A stretch of 36,279 nucleotides of DNA from Verrucomicrobiota bacterium (GCA_003152315.1 PLZV01000010.1:1-36279); one strand, 5' to 3'; shown: positions 23,580 to 32,589, counted from the stretch's first letter. Numbers and translations: made by a program. The notes: generated by a model from the sequence alone, not told the origin.

Positions 23580-23977
23580 GTCTCACGCCGCATGGTCCGG
23601 GTTTTACGTTTCTCGATTCGTTCGAGATTATCGAGCCGCAGAAGCGCGGTCGGGGTCGCAAGTGGCTCGACCCGGCGGCGCCGTTTTTTGCCGATCATTT
23701 TCCTGGCAACCCGTTGATGCCCGGCGTGCTGCTCATCGAGTGCGCCGCACAGGCGGCGGGGGTACTGTGGCAGCCATCCGGCGGGGCCTTCCTTGCCGCC
23801 GTGAGCCAGTTTCGCTTTCGCAAGCCGGTCTTGCCCGATCAAACGTTGGACATCGAAGTGACGCTGGAGAAGGAACTCGGCGCGTTCGCGCAATTCGACG
23901 CCGTCTTACGCGTCGGTTCGACCGTTGTGACTCAAGGCAAATTGACGCTGAGCCGGGCCCTTAGCTCCGTGGTGTGA
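23576..23977 (+). CDS. FabZ-like 3-hydroxyacyl-ACP dehydratase (hotdog)
   Basis: A 133-residue single hotdog protein with the intact FabZ active site HFPGNPLMPGVLLIECAAQA: H41 from one subunit and E55 from the other perform the dehydration. The following AVSQFRFRKPVLPDQTLDIE is the family's strand-turn core. It would remove water from hydroxyacyl-ACP to build double bonds during chain extension by the fused ketosynthase. It starts in ATGA overlap with the LolA-like gene, and its last 46 bp overlap, on the opposite strand, the end of the acyl ligase gene. No ketoreductase that would supply its substrate is encoded nearby. Confidence 0.9.
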   Translation: MSLTPHGPGFTFLDSFEIIEPQKRGRGRKWLDPAAPFFADHFPGNPLMPGVLLIECAAQAAGVLWQPSGGAFLAAVSQFRFRKPVLPDQTLDIEVTLEKELGAFAQFDAVLRVGSTVVTQGKLTLSRALSSVV

Positions 23978-25179
23978 AGTTTACCGCGATCGGATCGGAA
24001 GAGGGCGGGGGCGATGAGCCAGGATTTGGGGAGCTTCCAGGCGGGCAGGGTCTTCAATAATTCCTGTTCGATATCAGCGCGGGTGCGAGTGGTTTCGACA
24101 GCGGCGGCGAGGTAATTGTTACCGCGTTTGTCATTCAAGACCGTGACCCAGACATCGGTGATGCCCCGGAGTTTGCGCAACGCGCCTTCGAGTTCTGCCG
24201 GAACGACTTTCTTACCGCCGACGTTGGCCACTTCCCCGACGCGACCGAGCAAGCGCAACTCGGCGTAGCGATTCCATTCACCCAAATCGGGCAGCGTGGC
24301 TTTACCGGCGGGGCTGGTTACCGCGACGCAGCCGTCGCGACGAATCCGCACTTTCACGCCAGCCAGCGGCTTGCCGACGCTGCGACCTTTCAGCGTCGCG
24401 GTCCCGGTGCGGTCATAGGTGATGCCGCCGGTTTCGGACGAACCGTAGAAATTGTGGATCTTAATGCCAAAACGATGGTGGAATTGCTGCGCCACTTCTG
24501 CCGTCAAGGGCGCGCCGGCGGAAATCACCAGGCGCAGGCTGGGCGGTTTGGTGGCGCCTTCCAATTGGGCCAGTGCGCGCAGGATCGCGGGAACGGTCGG
24601 CAAGACCGTGACTTTATGTTCGTCGATCAAACGCAAGATTTGGCGTGGGACGAACGCTTGTGCGCAGACAACTATCGTTCCTTGCAGCAGCAAAGGCATC
24701 ACGAGATTGCCCAGACCATACGAATGGCCCAGTGGAATGATGGCGAGGTTGCGGTCGGCGGGGCGAATTCCCATGGTGCGGATGATGTGTTCGCCATCCG
24801 CCCGCAGGTTGGCCGCGGAGCAGAGAATGCGCTTCAGGTCGCCGGTGGTGCCCGAGGTAAGCTTCACGCAGCAAATTGAGGATTTTGGGCGCACGCCAAG
24901 ACGGTAAACGGTTTCGCGTTGGGTTTCAGGGGGCAACGAAATATCGAGAGGGACGGCGGCAGCGCCGATTTTTTGGATGGCGAAGAACGTCGCGAGCCAC
25001 AAGGCGCTGTTGGGCTGGCAGAGGGGCACGTAGGGGCCGCGAAACATCGTGGCGAGGTGCTCGGCCTCCGCGGTGAGTTGGGCAGCAGTCCACGCGCGGC
25101 CGGTGTCGGCATCGATCGCGACCGGTTTTTCGGCGTAGTTAGCGGCGGTGGACTGCCACAATGTCCAAAGCGAGGTCAT
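23932..25179 (-). CDS. AMP-forming acyl/aryl ligase (ANL superfamily), short form
   Basis: The ATG at 25179 overlaps the antiporter stop (ATGA), giving 415 residues, about 100 shorter than typical acyl-CoA synthetases. The ATP loop is VKLTSGTTGDLK (about residues 105-116), the mid motif PLGHSYGLGNLVMPLL follows, and the adenine/acid pocket is FYGSSETGG. The hinge lies in LGRVGEVANVGGKKVVPAEL, and the catalytic C-terminal lysine K400 is in RGKLHTTEL. All steps of acid adenylation appear possible. In aryl-polyene-like clusters such ligases activate the starter acid and load it on the ACP; a cinnamate-type starter is conceivable, but no ammonia-lyase is present. It is convergent with the dehydratase and overlaps it. 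Confidence 0.87.
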   Translation of the reverse strand: MTSLWTLWQSTAANYAEKPVAIDADTGRAWTAAQLTAEAEHLATMFRGPYVPLCQPNSALWLATFFAIQKIGAAAVPLDISLPPETQRETVYRLGVRPKSSICCVKLTSGTTGDLKRILCSAANLRADGEHIIRTMGIRPADRNLAIIPLGHSYGLGNLVMPLLLQGTIVVCAQAFVPRQILRLIDEHKVTVLPTVPAILRALAQLEGATKPPSLRLVISAGAPLTAEVAQQFHHRFGIKIHNFYGSSETGGITYDRTGTATLKGRSVGKPLAGVKVRIRRDGCVAVTSPAGKATLPDLGEWNRYAELRLLGRVGEVANVGGKKVVPAELEGALRKLRGITDVWVTVLNDKRGNNYLAAAVETTRTRADIEQELLKTLPAWKLPKSWLIAPALFRSDRGKLHTTELRARLSVNLP

Positions 25180-26477
25180 ACGTCCGGGAGCAACTCGTAT
25201 TTGTACCCGATTTTGCGGAAATACAGCCGCAAGAACGGCGCGGTGATCACCGTGCTGAAAATGGCCATGAGCACCAGCATGGTGAATACATTCGGCGGGA
25301 TGACGCCGAGGTCGAAACCGACATTGATCACCACGAGTTCCATGAGTGCGCGGGTGTTCATCATGATGCCAAGGCAACCGGCATCCGCCCAACTCAGGCC
25401 GCAGAACCGCGCGGCCAGCGAGCACCCGACGAATTTACCGAACGTGGCCGCGCCGATGATGACCAGGCACCAGCCCCAGAGCAGGGGGGAATTCAAGCCG
25501 TGCACGTTGGTGCGCAACCCGGTGAACGTGAAGAAGATTGGCAGAAAGAACACCGTGACGAAATGCGAGACGGTATTCTTCCAAGCCGCTACAAACCGTG
25601 CATGGTCGTGAAGCATCATGCCCGCAACGAAACCGCCGAAGATGGTGAACACTCCGAGTTTGTAGGTGATCAACCCCGAAATGAAAACAACCATAATCAT
25701 GATCGCCAACAGATCGTGGGGGAGGCGTTCGTTGGTCCCCATGAATCTGTCGATCAGACGTTTCAACAGCGGTCGAAATGCGAAATGGCACACGGCCAGG
25801 TACACGACCAGCAGGCCGACCTGCAACGCGAACGTCTCCACCGAAAACCCTGAAGTTGCCAGCGCGCTGACGATCGCCAGCAACGTCCAACCGGTTACGT
25901 CGTCCATCGCCGCGGCGGTGATGGCGATGGCGCCGAGACGGGTTTTGGTGATTCCCAACTCCATCATGATGCGACCGAGTACCGGGATGGCCGTGATGGA
26001 CAGCGCCACGGCGAGGAAGAGCCGGTAGCCCAGCGGGTTGATCCCCTGGGCCAAAAACTCATGAGACCAGCCACCGATCAGCCATCCCAGCGCCAGGGGC
26101 AGTACGATTCCCGCCGCCGATATGCTAAAGACCGCGGCGCGGGTTTGTTTTTCGCGGAGATGGCTGAAATCGAATTCCAGGCCGATTTGAAACATTAACA
26201 GCGCCAGCCCGATCTGGCTAAGGATGACCATCGGCACGGACGAAATCGACTTGAAGACAAAGTCAAACTGGTTTGGAAACAAGCGGCCGAACAAGGATGG
26301 TCCCAGGATGAGGCCGCCGACGATTTCCCCAACGACGCGGGGTTGTCCGAGTAATCGCGCAACTTTCCCTGACAGGCGGGCGGCGGCAAGAATGGCGACC
26401 AATTGAATGAATGTGAAGGAGACGAGTCTTTCCGTCTCGTGGACGGAGGAGGCTGCGGCGGCGAGGATCAGGATCAT
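25176..26477 (-). CDS. cation/proton antiporter, CPA2 type
   Basis: With the ATG at 26477, one base after the radical SAM stop, the product is 433 residues with about 12 membrane segments and no C-terminal TrkA/RCK domain. Recognisable CPA2 parts are LGQPRVVGEIVGGLILGPSL, LSQIGLALLMFQIGLEFDF, ALSITAIPVLGRIMMELG, and AAAMDDVTGWTLLAIVSAL, which holds the ion-binding acidic pair. GIMMNTRALMELVVINVG is the second inverted-repeat counterpart. It should exchange Na+ or K+ for protons across the inner membrane. Its place between a radical SAM enzyme and an acyl ligase, with stop-start overlaps on both sides, is odd. It may balance pH or ion stress linked to the lipid product, or simply ride in the operon. 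Confidence 0.92.
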   Translation of the reverse strand: MILILAAAASSVHETERLVSFTFIQLVAILAAARLSGKVARLLGQPRVVGEIVGGLILGPSLFGRLFPNQFDFVFKSISSVPMVILSQIGLALLMFQIGLEFDFSHLREKQTRAAVFSISAAGIVLPLALGWLIGGWSHEFLAQGINPLGYRLFLAVALSITAIPVLGRIMMELGITKTRLGAIAITAAAMDDVTGWTLLAIVSALATSGFSVETFALQVGLLVVYLAVCHFAFRPLLKRLIDRFMGTNERLPHDLLAIMIMVVFISGLITYKLGVFTIFGGFVAGMMLHDHARFVAAWKNTVSHFVTVFFLPIFFTFTGLRTNVHGLNSPLLWGWCLVIIGAATFGKFVGCSLAARFCGLSWADAGCLGIMMNTRALMELVVINVGFDLGVIPPNVFTMLVLMAIFSTVITAPFLRLYFRKIGYKYELLPDV

Positions 26478-26478
26478 A

Positions 26479-27501
26479 TCAGGAAACTGGCGCGGTGGAG
26501 ATGCCGTTGCGCAGGTGTTCCGCGACACTGATGCGGCTGGGCTGGCAGCCGGCCTGTTCGATGGCTGACAGCACGCGCTCTTCATCCATAATGACGCGGT
26601 CGCGTTTGTAAATCGGGTAATCGGCGCGGACATTGCGTGGCGTGAAGTTGATCGTGGCAAGATTGGCGCCCGCCTGGAAAGCACGCACGTAACCATTCTC
26701 GGACACCAATTTCATGGCGCTGACGGCCGGGATGAGCCAATGAGGCGCGGCCAGTCGCATCCAAGCGACACAATTCAAGGTTTGCTCGATGCACCCGTTT
26801 GGCGCATTGACAAACGGCGTTTGTTCCCCGGCCACGAACGGGCTCACGCTGCCACCCGCCAGAGGCAGTGTGGTCAGCAACTGCAACGACTGTGTTAGAA
26901 TCTCGGCGGTTTGTCCGGGCAGCCCCACGATCAATCCCGACGACACCTTCCAGCCCGTGCTCGCGAGATAACGGATCGCCTCGACTCGTTCGGCCAGGGT
27001 TCCCGGAGCTTCAATGAAGCGGTAGTGCTGCGCTTCGCCGGTTTCAATTTTCAACACGTAGTAATGACCGCCGGCTTCGCGGAGTTCGTCGTACTCGGGC
27101 GGCGTCAGCGTGCCGAGGCAGAGCGTGATACCGAGGTCGGTGTGCCGATGCAACTCACGCACCAACGGGAGCACGACTTCGCGAACTGCCACGGGATCTT
27201 CGCCGGCCTGGATGTCGATGTCCGTCATGGAAGCAGGCCGGTGATGGATGATCAAGTCCGCGAGTTCGTCCGCCGCGAGCCGGTAGCGCGCCAGCTGGCG
27301 GTTGTCGCGCCGCATCGCGCAGTAATGGCAGTTTTGGCGGCAGTAGTTCGACACCTCGACTACGCCGCGCACAAACACGCGACGGCCGAAAACCGCGTCC
27401 CGCGCCGCGGCCGCTCGCGCATGGAACGCCTGCTGCGTACCGTCGGCGTTGTTCAACCGATAAAAATCTTGCCTGGTCTCACCCATTGCCGATGACAGCA
27501 T
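26479..27501 (-). CDS. radical SAM enzyme, HydE/BioB-like
   Basis: A 340-residue radical SAM protein. The cluster-binding motif is C54-x3-C58-x2-C61 in SNYCRQNCHYCAMRRDN, followed by LARYRLAADEL, DIDIQAGEDP and ITLCLGTLTPPEYDEL, then YYVLKIETG, SSGLIVGLPGQTAE and PFVAGEQTPF. The RRDN-x5-RYRL signature is most like HydE and methylornithine synthase (PylB) relatives of biotin synthase. No hydrogenase maturation partners or pyrrolysine genes are present, so the substrate is open. It heads the minus-strand unit radical SAM, antiporter, ligase, with one base between it and the antiporter. The first ATG (27501) has no visible Shine-Dalgarno sequence; a second ATG at 27486 is an alternative. Confidence 0.85.
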   Translation of the reverse strand: MLSSAMGETRQDFYRLNNADGTQQAFHARAAAARDAVFGRRVFVRGVVEVSNYCRQNCHYCAMRRDNRQLARYRLAADELADLIIHHRPASMTDIDIQAGEDPVAVREVVLPLVRELHRHTDLGITLCLGTLTPPEYDELREAGGHYYVLKIETGEAQHYRFIEAPGTLAERVEAIRYLASTGWKVSSGLIVGLPGQTAEILTQSLQLLTTLPLAGGSVSPFVAGEQTPFVNAPNGCIEQTLNCVAWMRLAAPHWLIPAVSAMKLVSENGYVRAFQAGANLATINFTPRNVRADYPIYKRDRVIMDEERVLSAIEQAGCQPSRISVAEHLRNGISTAPVS

Positions 27502-27549
27502 AATATGAATTGAGGAACAAACTCAACCTCGACTTCCAAGATAAGCAAA

Positions 27550-28113
27550 TCAATATAGCCAGGGCACCAATCGCTTCGTGGAACGGCAATAGGCCTCGTA
27601 TTCCTCTCTGAAATGCTGTTGGAGCGCGCGCTCTTCCACGCGAATTCGGTAAAGAAACACGCCGAGGATGGGGAGGAAGACGATGGGCAATGAGAGCCAA
27701 TTGCACATTCCGAGACCGACACCGAAGAAGGCAATCAAGGCTCCCAGGTACGATGGATGGCGAACCTGTGTGTAGAGGCCGCGCTGGATGAGTCGGTGAT
27801 CGCTAAGGATGGTTACGCGGACGGTGAAAAACTTCTTCAGCGTGAGGATGGCTGTCAATCGGATGGCTCCCCCAACGACCACCAGTGACGTGGCCGCCAC
27901 CAGCAACACGCGCTCGTGCCGATGCCAATCGCCAAAGCCCAACTTGCGCACGATGGAGCCCGCAAGAATGGAAAGCAACAACGTGATCCAAATGGCGCCC
28001 AGAGAAGCCCGGTCCAGGCCCTGCGCACGAATCCCGGTTGCGAACCTGGTCCCGACGAATTCAGTAGCGAACCAGAGGACGCAAACGAAAGTGTAGACCT
28101 GCACCAATGACAT
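27550..28113 (-). CDS. isoprenylcysteine carboxyl methyltransferase-like membrane protein
   Basis: From the ATG at 28113 the protein has 187 residues and about five membrane helices (YTFVCVLWFATEFVG, LGAIWITLLLSILAG, VLLVAATSLVVVGGA and others). The C-terminal signature of the ICMT/PEMT family is clear: GLYTQVRHPSYLGALIAFFG binds the cofactor, and RIRVEERALQQHFREEYEAY ends the domain. Such enzymes use S-adenosylmethionine to methylate small lipids or carboxylates in the membrane; the bacterial substrates are mostly unknown. The gap to the radical SAM gene is 48 bp on the opposite side (its stop at 27550, the radical SAM start at 27501), so it could be the first gene of the same minus-strand transcript. 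An upstream start at 28152 is possible. Confidence 0.83.
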   Translation of the reverse strand: MSLVQVYTFVCVLWFATEFVGTRFATGIRAQGLDRASLGAIWITLLLSILAGSIVRKLGFGDWHRHERVLLVAATSLVVVGGAIRLTAILTLKKFFTVRVTILSDHRLIQRGLYTQVRHPSYLGALIAFFGVGLGMCNWLSLPIVFLPILGVFLYRIRVEERALQQHFREEYEAYCRSTKRLVPWLY

Positions 28114-28200
28114 GCTGGGTGAGGAATTGCCAGAAAGTCCGGGGTGTGGCAAGCATAGACCGCGAAGAGACGACGCGAGCGAGGTGTGCGTGCCGGTGGA

Positions 28201-28648
28201 TTACGCCCGAGTACTCAGCACACGTCCGGAGGGTTCACCTACGAGTTTGCGGATGACGAAGAGCGCTTCGTCGATTCGGAGAGGCTTGTGGACGAAGGCG
28301 TCAATCGGATGCTGCTTCATGATTTGGCGAAGGTGCATTTCCTCGGCCCCTGAGAAGAGAACGACCTTGATATCCGGATTTAGTTTTCGCAGATGCTGGA
28401 CGGTCTGACCACCATCAAGTGTGGGCATGAAATAATCCAACAGCACGACGTCGGCGCAATCCGTGTTCCACGCGAATTTTTCCAGCGCGCATGGGATTCG
28501 AAGCGATCTCGACCGTGCATCCATGGCGTTGCAAGAGGCCTTTAGCGAGCGCGGAATTGACGCCGTCATCATCGATAATCAGGATACGGATATCGTTTTG
28601 CCTGGCCTCATTGGTCGGTTCGCTCACAGGTAATTTCGATCCCTTCAC
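28201..28648 (-). pseudogene. response regulator receiver gene, frameshifted
   Basis: Two overlapping minus-strand frames together make one receiver domain. The first (from ATG 28648) gives IRILIIDDDGVNSALAKGLL and continues to HGCTVEIASNP. After a shift near 28480-28500 the other frame gives ALEKFAWNTDCADVVLLDYF with the phospho-acceptor Asp, then VVLFSGAEE and DAFVHKPL with the Ser and Lys. Neither frame alone is a full domain. One base appears lost or gained around the run of A residues in this stretch (read on the minus strand), so it is either a true pseudogene or a sequencing error. The intact product would be a single-domain, CheY-like regulator, similar to the divergent one at 28767. 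Confidence 0.8.
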
Positions 28649-28766
28649 CCGAACTTTGGGTTATTTAGAGCAGACTGTATGCCATTCAGCGGCCTGCGCG
28701 GCAATGATATGCAGGTGCTCACGCACTTTGCTCCGAGTGGAATGACCCCTGCTTTATTGGGTGTCC

Positions 28767-29159
28767 ATGATGGGGGCAATCAGCACCAAGAGCCGTGGCA
28801 GAGTCCTCGCGATCGACGATGAACCCGAACTTCTCGAGATCGTAAAGGGCAGTCTGGAGCCTTGTGGGTTCGAAGTCCATACGGCGAACAGCGCCAAAGA
28901 CGGCGTGGAATACTACGAGCAAAACTGGAAGAACATCGACCTGGTTCTGCTCGATTTCCTGATGCCGGGAATGACCGGGGATCTGGTCTTCGAATGCCTG
29001 AAGCAGAAGAACCCCGATGTCCGCACCCTGCTGCTTACTGGGTGTGAAGATACCGTGGCCAAAAGGATGTTTGAAGAAGGTCTTTGGGGGTACGTGCACA
29101 AACCGTTCGTGTTGGAAGATTTTGTGCAGCAAGTTGGCGAGGCGGTCGACTCGGTCTGA
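28767..29159 (+). CDS. single-domain response regulator (CheY-like)
   Basis: A stand-alone receiver domain of about 130 residues: VLAIDDEPELLEIVKGSL carries the acidic pocket, DLVLLDFLMPGMTGD the phospho-acceptor Asp, TLLLTGCED the Thr, and WGYVHKPFVLEDF the Lys. There is no output domain. The frame also opens at a GTG (28761) and an ATG (28770), and no ribosome-binding site chooses between them. It diverges from the frameshifted receiver gene, and the two share the LLD(F/Y)(L/F)MP block, so they are probably duplicates. No kinase lies nearby; the partner is unknown. Confidence 0.88.
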   Translation: MMGAISTKSRGRVLAIDDEPELLEIVKGSLEPCGFEVHTANSAKDGVEYYEQNWKNIDLVLLDFLMPGMTGDLVFECLKQKNPDVRTLLLTGCEDTVAKRMFEEGLWGYVHKPFVLEDFVQQVGEAVDSV

Positions 29160-29180
29160 GGTCGAGAGGCGGCGCGGGGA

Positions 29181-29807
29181 TTAGTACCGTTGGGAATTTG
29201 GATTCGATGCTGAAGAGTGCAGGCTTTCGGTGCTGGAGACGTTCCGTTGGGCGACTTGTTGAATTCCCTTCTTGTAGGTCGACTCCGCGTTGTCGCCGTA
29301 GCCGGCGATGAATCCCCGTTGAAATTCATCACGGGCCCACGGCGGCGCGTTGACGATATAGGCTTGTAGGTATTCGACAAACCAGTCCCACGTGACCGTG
29401 TTGTTCCTCAGCCCCTTGCCCGCGTCGTGACCGAGCATCAGATAGGTGCGGGTATCGTTCGCAGGATAGGCGGGGTTCCGGTCATTGTAGTAGGAAACCG
29501 GCGGACCAGAGTCGTAGTAATAGCGAGGCGCGTAATTGTAGTCGCGGTAATAATAGTCTGGCGGTGGATAATCATAGTAGTAGTACGACGGTGAATAATA
29601 CGGGTACCAAAACGGGAACGCGCCGGCAAAAAAGAAGCCGGATCGGCCATGGAACCCATCGTGATCGAAATGACCACCGCCATTAAAGCCGCCCCCATGA
29701 CTTGGGGCCGGAGCACCCGCCCCGCCCATTCGAGCGTCCACGGCTGGAACAGCGGCCAAAGCCGATATTCCGACGGCCACGATCAGGCAGCCAACAAACC
29801 GTTTCAT
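29181..29807 (-). CDS. secreted Tyr/Gly-rich protein of unknown function
   Basis: The ATG at 29807 is preceded by GAGGTGG (minus-strand sense) at good spacing, so I prefer it to the GTG at 29816. The 208-residue product has a signal peptide ([19 protein letters not shown], cleaved near VDARMG). A Gly/His-rich stretch ([18 protein letters not shown]) follows, then a tyrosine- and proline-rich low-complexity tract ([18 protein letters not shown] and onward) that resembles cell-surface proteins with YYY/PPP repeats. A more ordered C-terminal helical domain has [20 protein letters not shown] and [14 protein letters not shown]. It is probably periplasmic or surface exposed. I do not recognise a family for the folded part. 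Confidence 0.78.
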   Translation of the reverse strand: MKRFVGCLIVAVGISALAAVPAVDARMGGAGAPAPSHGGGFNGGGHFDHDGFHGRSGFFFAGAFPFWYPYYSPSYYYYDYPPPDYYYRDYNYAPRYYYDSGPPVSYYNDRNPAYPANDTRTYLMLGHDAGKGLRNNTVTWDWFVEYLQAYIVNAPPWARDEFQRGFIAGYGDNAESTYKKGIQQVAQRNVSSTESLHSSASNPNSQRY

Positions 29808-29951
29808 ACGTACCACCTCATTATATTAGATGCTACAAAGCGGGCTTTGGTTCAAAAGTCCTGGCCAGTGAAGAGCCTTGATGTTCGCCTACTTGCGATT
29901 GCTTTTGGCAAAAAGATGGATTATTCTTTTCGCCAAGAACGGGGAGGCGAG

Positions 29952-30416
29952 ATGGCGACGATCACTTTGGACGTCAATGGACGGAAACAGCAGATCGATG
30001 TTGCGCCGGAGACACCGCTGTTATGGGTGTTGCGCGAGACGCTGGGGATGACGGGCACGAAGTTCGGTTGCGGCCGTGGTTTGTGTGGATCGTGCACGGT
30101 GCATATCGACGGCGGAGCGATCCGTTCGTGCGTGACGCCGGTTGAGTCCGTCGCGGGGAAAAAGATCACGACCATCGAGGGGTTGTCACCCGACCGCAAC
30201 CATGTCCTGCAATGCGCGTGGATTGCGGAAGAGGTCCCACAATGCGGCTACTGCCAGAGTGGCCAGATCATGACGGCAGCGGCACTGCTCACCCGCAAAC
30301 CGCATCCCACGGATGACGATATCGACGGCGCAATGATCAACCTGTGCCGGTGCGGTACCTACGTGAGGATCCGGCGCGCGATTCATCGGGCGGCGCAGGA
30401 AGGAGGCGGGAAGTGA
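29952..30416 (+). CDS. [2Fe-2S] subunit of a molybdenum hydroxylase (IorA type)
   Basis: The ATG at 29952, with GGGGAGG at 29941-29947, gives 154 residues; the open frame upstream to 29649 is not protein-like. A plant-type ferredoxin domain binds the first cluster through C40, C45, C48 and C60 ([18 protein letters not shown]). The helical domain binds the second through C96, C99, C130 and C132 ([11 protein letters not shown] and NLCRCGTY). This is the small subunit of xanthine-oxidase-family enzymes of the two-subunit isoquinoline-1-oxidoreductase type. Its stop overlaps the GTG of the large subunit gene. No FAD subunit is encoded, so electrons probably go to a cytochrome or quinone. It lacks its own signal peptide and would be carried out with the Tat-targeted partner. 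Confidence 0.93.
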   Translation: MATITLDVNGRKQQIDVAPETPLLWVLRETLGMTGTKFGCGRGLCGSCTVHIDGGAIRSCVTPVESVAGKKITTIEGLSPDRNHVLQCAWIAEEVPQCGYCQSGQIMTAAALLTRKPHPTDDDIDGAMINLCRCGTYVRIRRAIHRAAQEGGGK

Positions 30417-32557
30417 ACACGACCATCCCCGTCAATCGCCGCGATTTCATCAAGATCGTTTCCGCGGCGGGAACCGGCCTGCTGCTGGGGGTTCATTTGC
30501 CGTCGTTGGCGCGGGTGTTCGCGGAAACAGCGCCAAACTCCGGCGAGCCGTTCGCGCCGAACGCCTGGATTCGCATCACACCCGACAATGTGGTGACCAT
30601 TTTGGTGGACAAATCCGAGATGGGACAGGGTGTGGAGACCTCACTGCCGATGTTGGTGGCCGAGGAACTGGAAGTGGACCTCGCCAAAATCCACACGGAA
30701 TTCGCGCCCGCCGGCCCGGTCTACCAGAATCCGATGATGGGTCAGCAGGGAACCGGCGGTAGCAGCAGCGTCCACACGGGGTTCGACCCGCTCCGCCGCG
30801 CCGGGGCCGCGGCCCGCGAGATGTTGATTGCCGCCGCGGCGCAACGATGGGGAATCGATCCCCAATCCTGCCGCGCGCGCGATGGATTCGTCATCGACGA
30901 GCGGACCGACAAGAAACTCAGCTACGGCGAGTTGGCTGGGGCCGCGGCGAAAATGCCCGTGCCGAAGAATGTGACGTTGAAAGAGCCGAAGGATTGGAAG
31001 TTGCTGGGCAAACCCGCCCATCGCGTCGACACGCCGCTGAAGGTGGACGGCAGCGCGGTGTTCGGCATCGACGTGAAGGTGCCTAACGCGCTGGTGGCGG
31101 TGGTGGCGCGCTGTCCGGTCTTTGGCGGGAAAGTGAAGAGCTTTGACGCGACCGCGGCGAAGAAGATCGGGGGCGTGAAGAATGTTTTGCAGATCAGCAG
31201 CGGCGTGGCAGTGGTGGCAGACGGATTCTGGGCGGCGAAGAAAGGCCGCGACGCGCTCAAGATCGAATGGGACGAGGGCGCCAACGCCAAACTCAGCAGC
31301 GCTGGAATCACGGAGAGGTTGAAGGCGCTCGCGGAGAAGCCCGGTGCCGACGCGCGCAAGGAAGGCGACGCTGAGAAGGCGCTGGCCGGGGCGGGCAAGA
31401 AGATTGAGGCGGTGTACGAGGTGCCGTTCCTGGCGCACGCGACGATGGAGCCGATGAATTGCACGGCGCACGTGCGGAAGGATGCCTGTGACATCTGGGT
31501 CGGCACGCAAGGGCAGACGCTGGCGCAACGCACGGCGGTGGGGATCACGGGACTCCCTCCCGAAGCGATCAACGTTCACACCACGTACTTGGGCGGTGGT
31601 TTTGGGCGGCGGTTCGCGGCGGATTTTGTGGCGGACGCGGTCGAAACTTCGAAGGCCGTGGGTGCGCCCGTGAAAGTCATCTGGACCCGCGAGGACGATA
31701 TGCAACACGGCATGTATCGGCCCGCAACGTATAACCGATTCGCGGCGGCGCTGGACAAGGACGGCCTGCCCGTGGCGTGGAGCCATCGGATTGTCGGGCC
31801 GTCCATCATGATGGGCTTGTTTCCGGGCGCGGTGAAAGACGGCATCGACCCGACGGGCGTCGAAGGCGCGGCGAACCTGCCATACGGCATCGCGAATATC
31901 CACGTCGAGTACACGATTGCCGACGTGGGAGTGCCGGTATGGTTCTGGCGTTCGGTGGGCAATTCGCAGAATTCGTTCATCACGGAAAGTTTTATTGATG
32001 AACTCGCGGTGGCAGGCCGCAAGGACCCCTACGAATTTCGCCGGGGGCTGCTCGAGAAATCGCCGCGACACAAGGCCGTGCTGGAGTTGGCGGCGGCGAA
32101 AGCGGGTTGGGGCAAGCCGTTGCCGAAAGGCCATGCGCGCGGCATTGCGGTGGCTGAATCGTTCGGCAGTTTCGTGGCGGAAGTCGCGGAAGTGTCGCTG
32201 AATGAGGATGGCGGCGTGAAGGTGAATCGCGTGGTGTGCGCGGTGGATTGCGGCACGGTGGTCAATCCGGACACCGTGACGGCGCAAATGGAAAGCGCCA
32301 TCGTGTTCGGGCTGACGGCGGCACTGAAGGGCGAGATCACGATTGAAAATGGGCGCGTGCAGCAGGGCAACTTCGATAACTACCCGTTGTTGACCATGGC
32401 CGAGACGCCCGCGATCGAAGTGCACATCGTCCCGAGCCAGGAAACGTGCGGCGGGATTGGCGAGCCGGGCACGCCGCCGATTGCTCCCGCGGTCTGCAAC
32501 GCGGTCTTTGCGTTGACTGGCAAACGCATCCGGCGATTGCCGATCAGAATTGCCTAG
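30413..32557 (+). CDS. molybdopterin-binding subunit of a Tat-exported hydroxylase (IorB type)
   Basis: A GTG at 30413 with AGGAGG at 30401-30406 starts a 714-residue protein. It begins with a Tat signal, [19 protein letters not shown], so the mature enzyme is periplasmic. Features of aldehyde/xanthine dehydrogenase large subunits include [65 protein letters not shown], and the catalytic glutamate in [15 protein letters not shown]. The two MoCo-binding domains appear as a shuffled tandem typical of IorB. Substrate could be an N-heterocycle or aldehyde; the sequence does not say which. Its neighbours give no clue, and no XdhC-type maturation gene is seen. Confidence 0.93.
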   Translation: MNTTIPVNRRDFIKIVSAAGTGLLLGVHLPSLARVFAETAPNSGEPFAPNAWIRITPDNVVTILVDKSEMGQGVETSLPMLVAEELEVDLAKIHTEFAPAGPVYQNPMMGQQGTGGSSSVHTGFDPLRRAGAAAREMLIAAAAQRWGIDPQSCRARDGFVIDERTDKKLSYGELAGAAAKMPVPKNVTLKEPKDWKLLGKPAHRVDTPLKVDGSAVFGIDVKVPNALVAVVARCPVFGGKVKSFDATAAKKIGGVKNVLQISSGVAVVADGFWAAKKGRDALKIEWDEGANAKLSSAGITERLKALAEKPGADARKEGDAEKALAGAGKKIEAVYEVPFLAHATMEPMNCTAHVRKDACDIWVGTQGQTLAQRTAVGITGLPPEAINVHTTYLGGGFGRRFAADFVADAVETSKAVGAPVKVIWTREDDMQHGMYRPATYNRFAAALDKDGLPVAWSHRIVGPSIMMGLFPGAVKDGIDPTGVEGAANLPYGIANIHVEYTIADVGVPVWFWRSVGNSQNSFITESFIDELAVAGRKDPYEFRRGLLEKSPRHKAVLELAAAKAGWGKPLPKGHARGIAVAESFGSFVAEVAEVSLNEDGGVKVNRVVCAVDCGTVVNPDTVTAQMESAIVFGLTAALKGEITIENGRVQQGNFDNYPLLTMAETPAIEVHIVPSQETCGGIGEPGTPPIAPAVCNAVFALTGKRIRRLPIRIA

Positions 32558-32589
32558 CGTACCGTCCGAGAAGTTTCCTTAAAGCGCGG

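Noticed and set aside
28738-28753. Sigma-54-like promoter (TGGAATGACCCCTGCT) before the intact response regulator
   Set aside because: GG and GC elements are correctly spaced, but the predicted start of transcription would fall at or inside the start codon, and no enhancer-binding protein is near; too weak.
30641-32425. 594-residue minus-strand open frame under the molybdenum hydroxylase gene
   Set aside because: Rich in His/Arg, without motifs; a codon-bias shadow of the large subunit gene.
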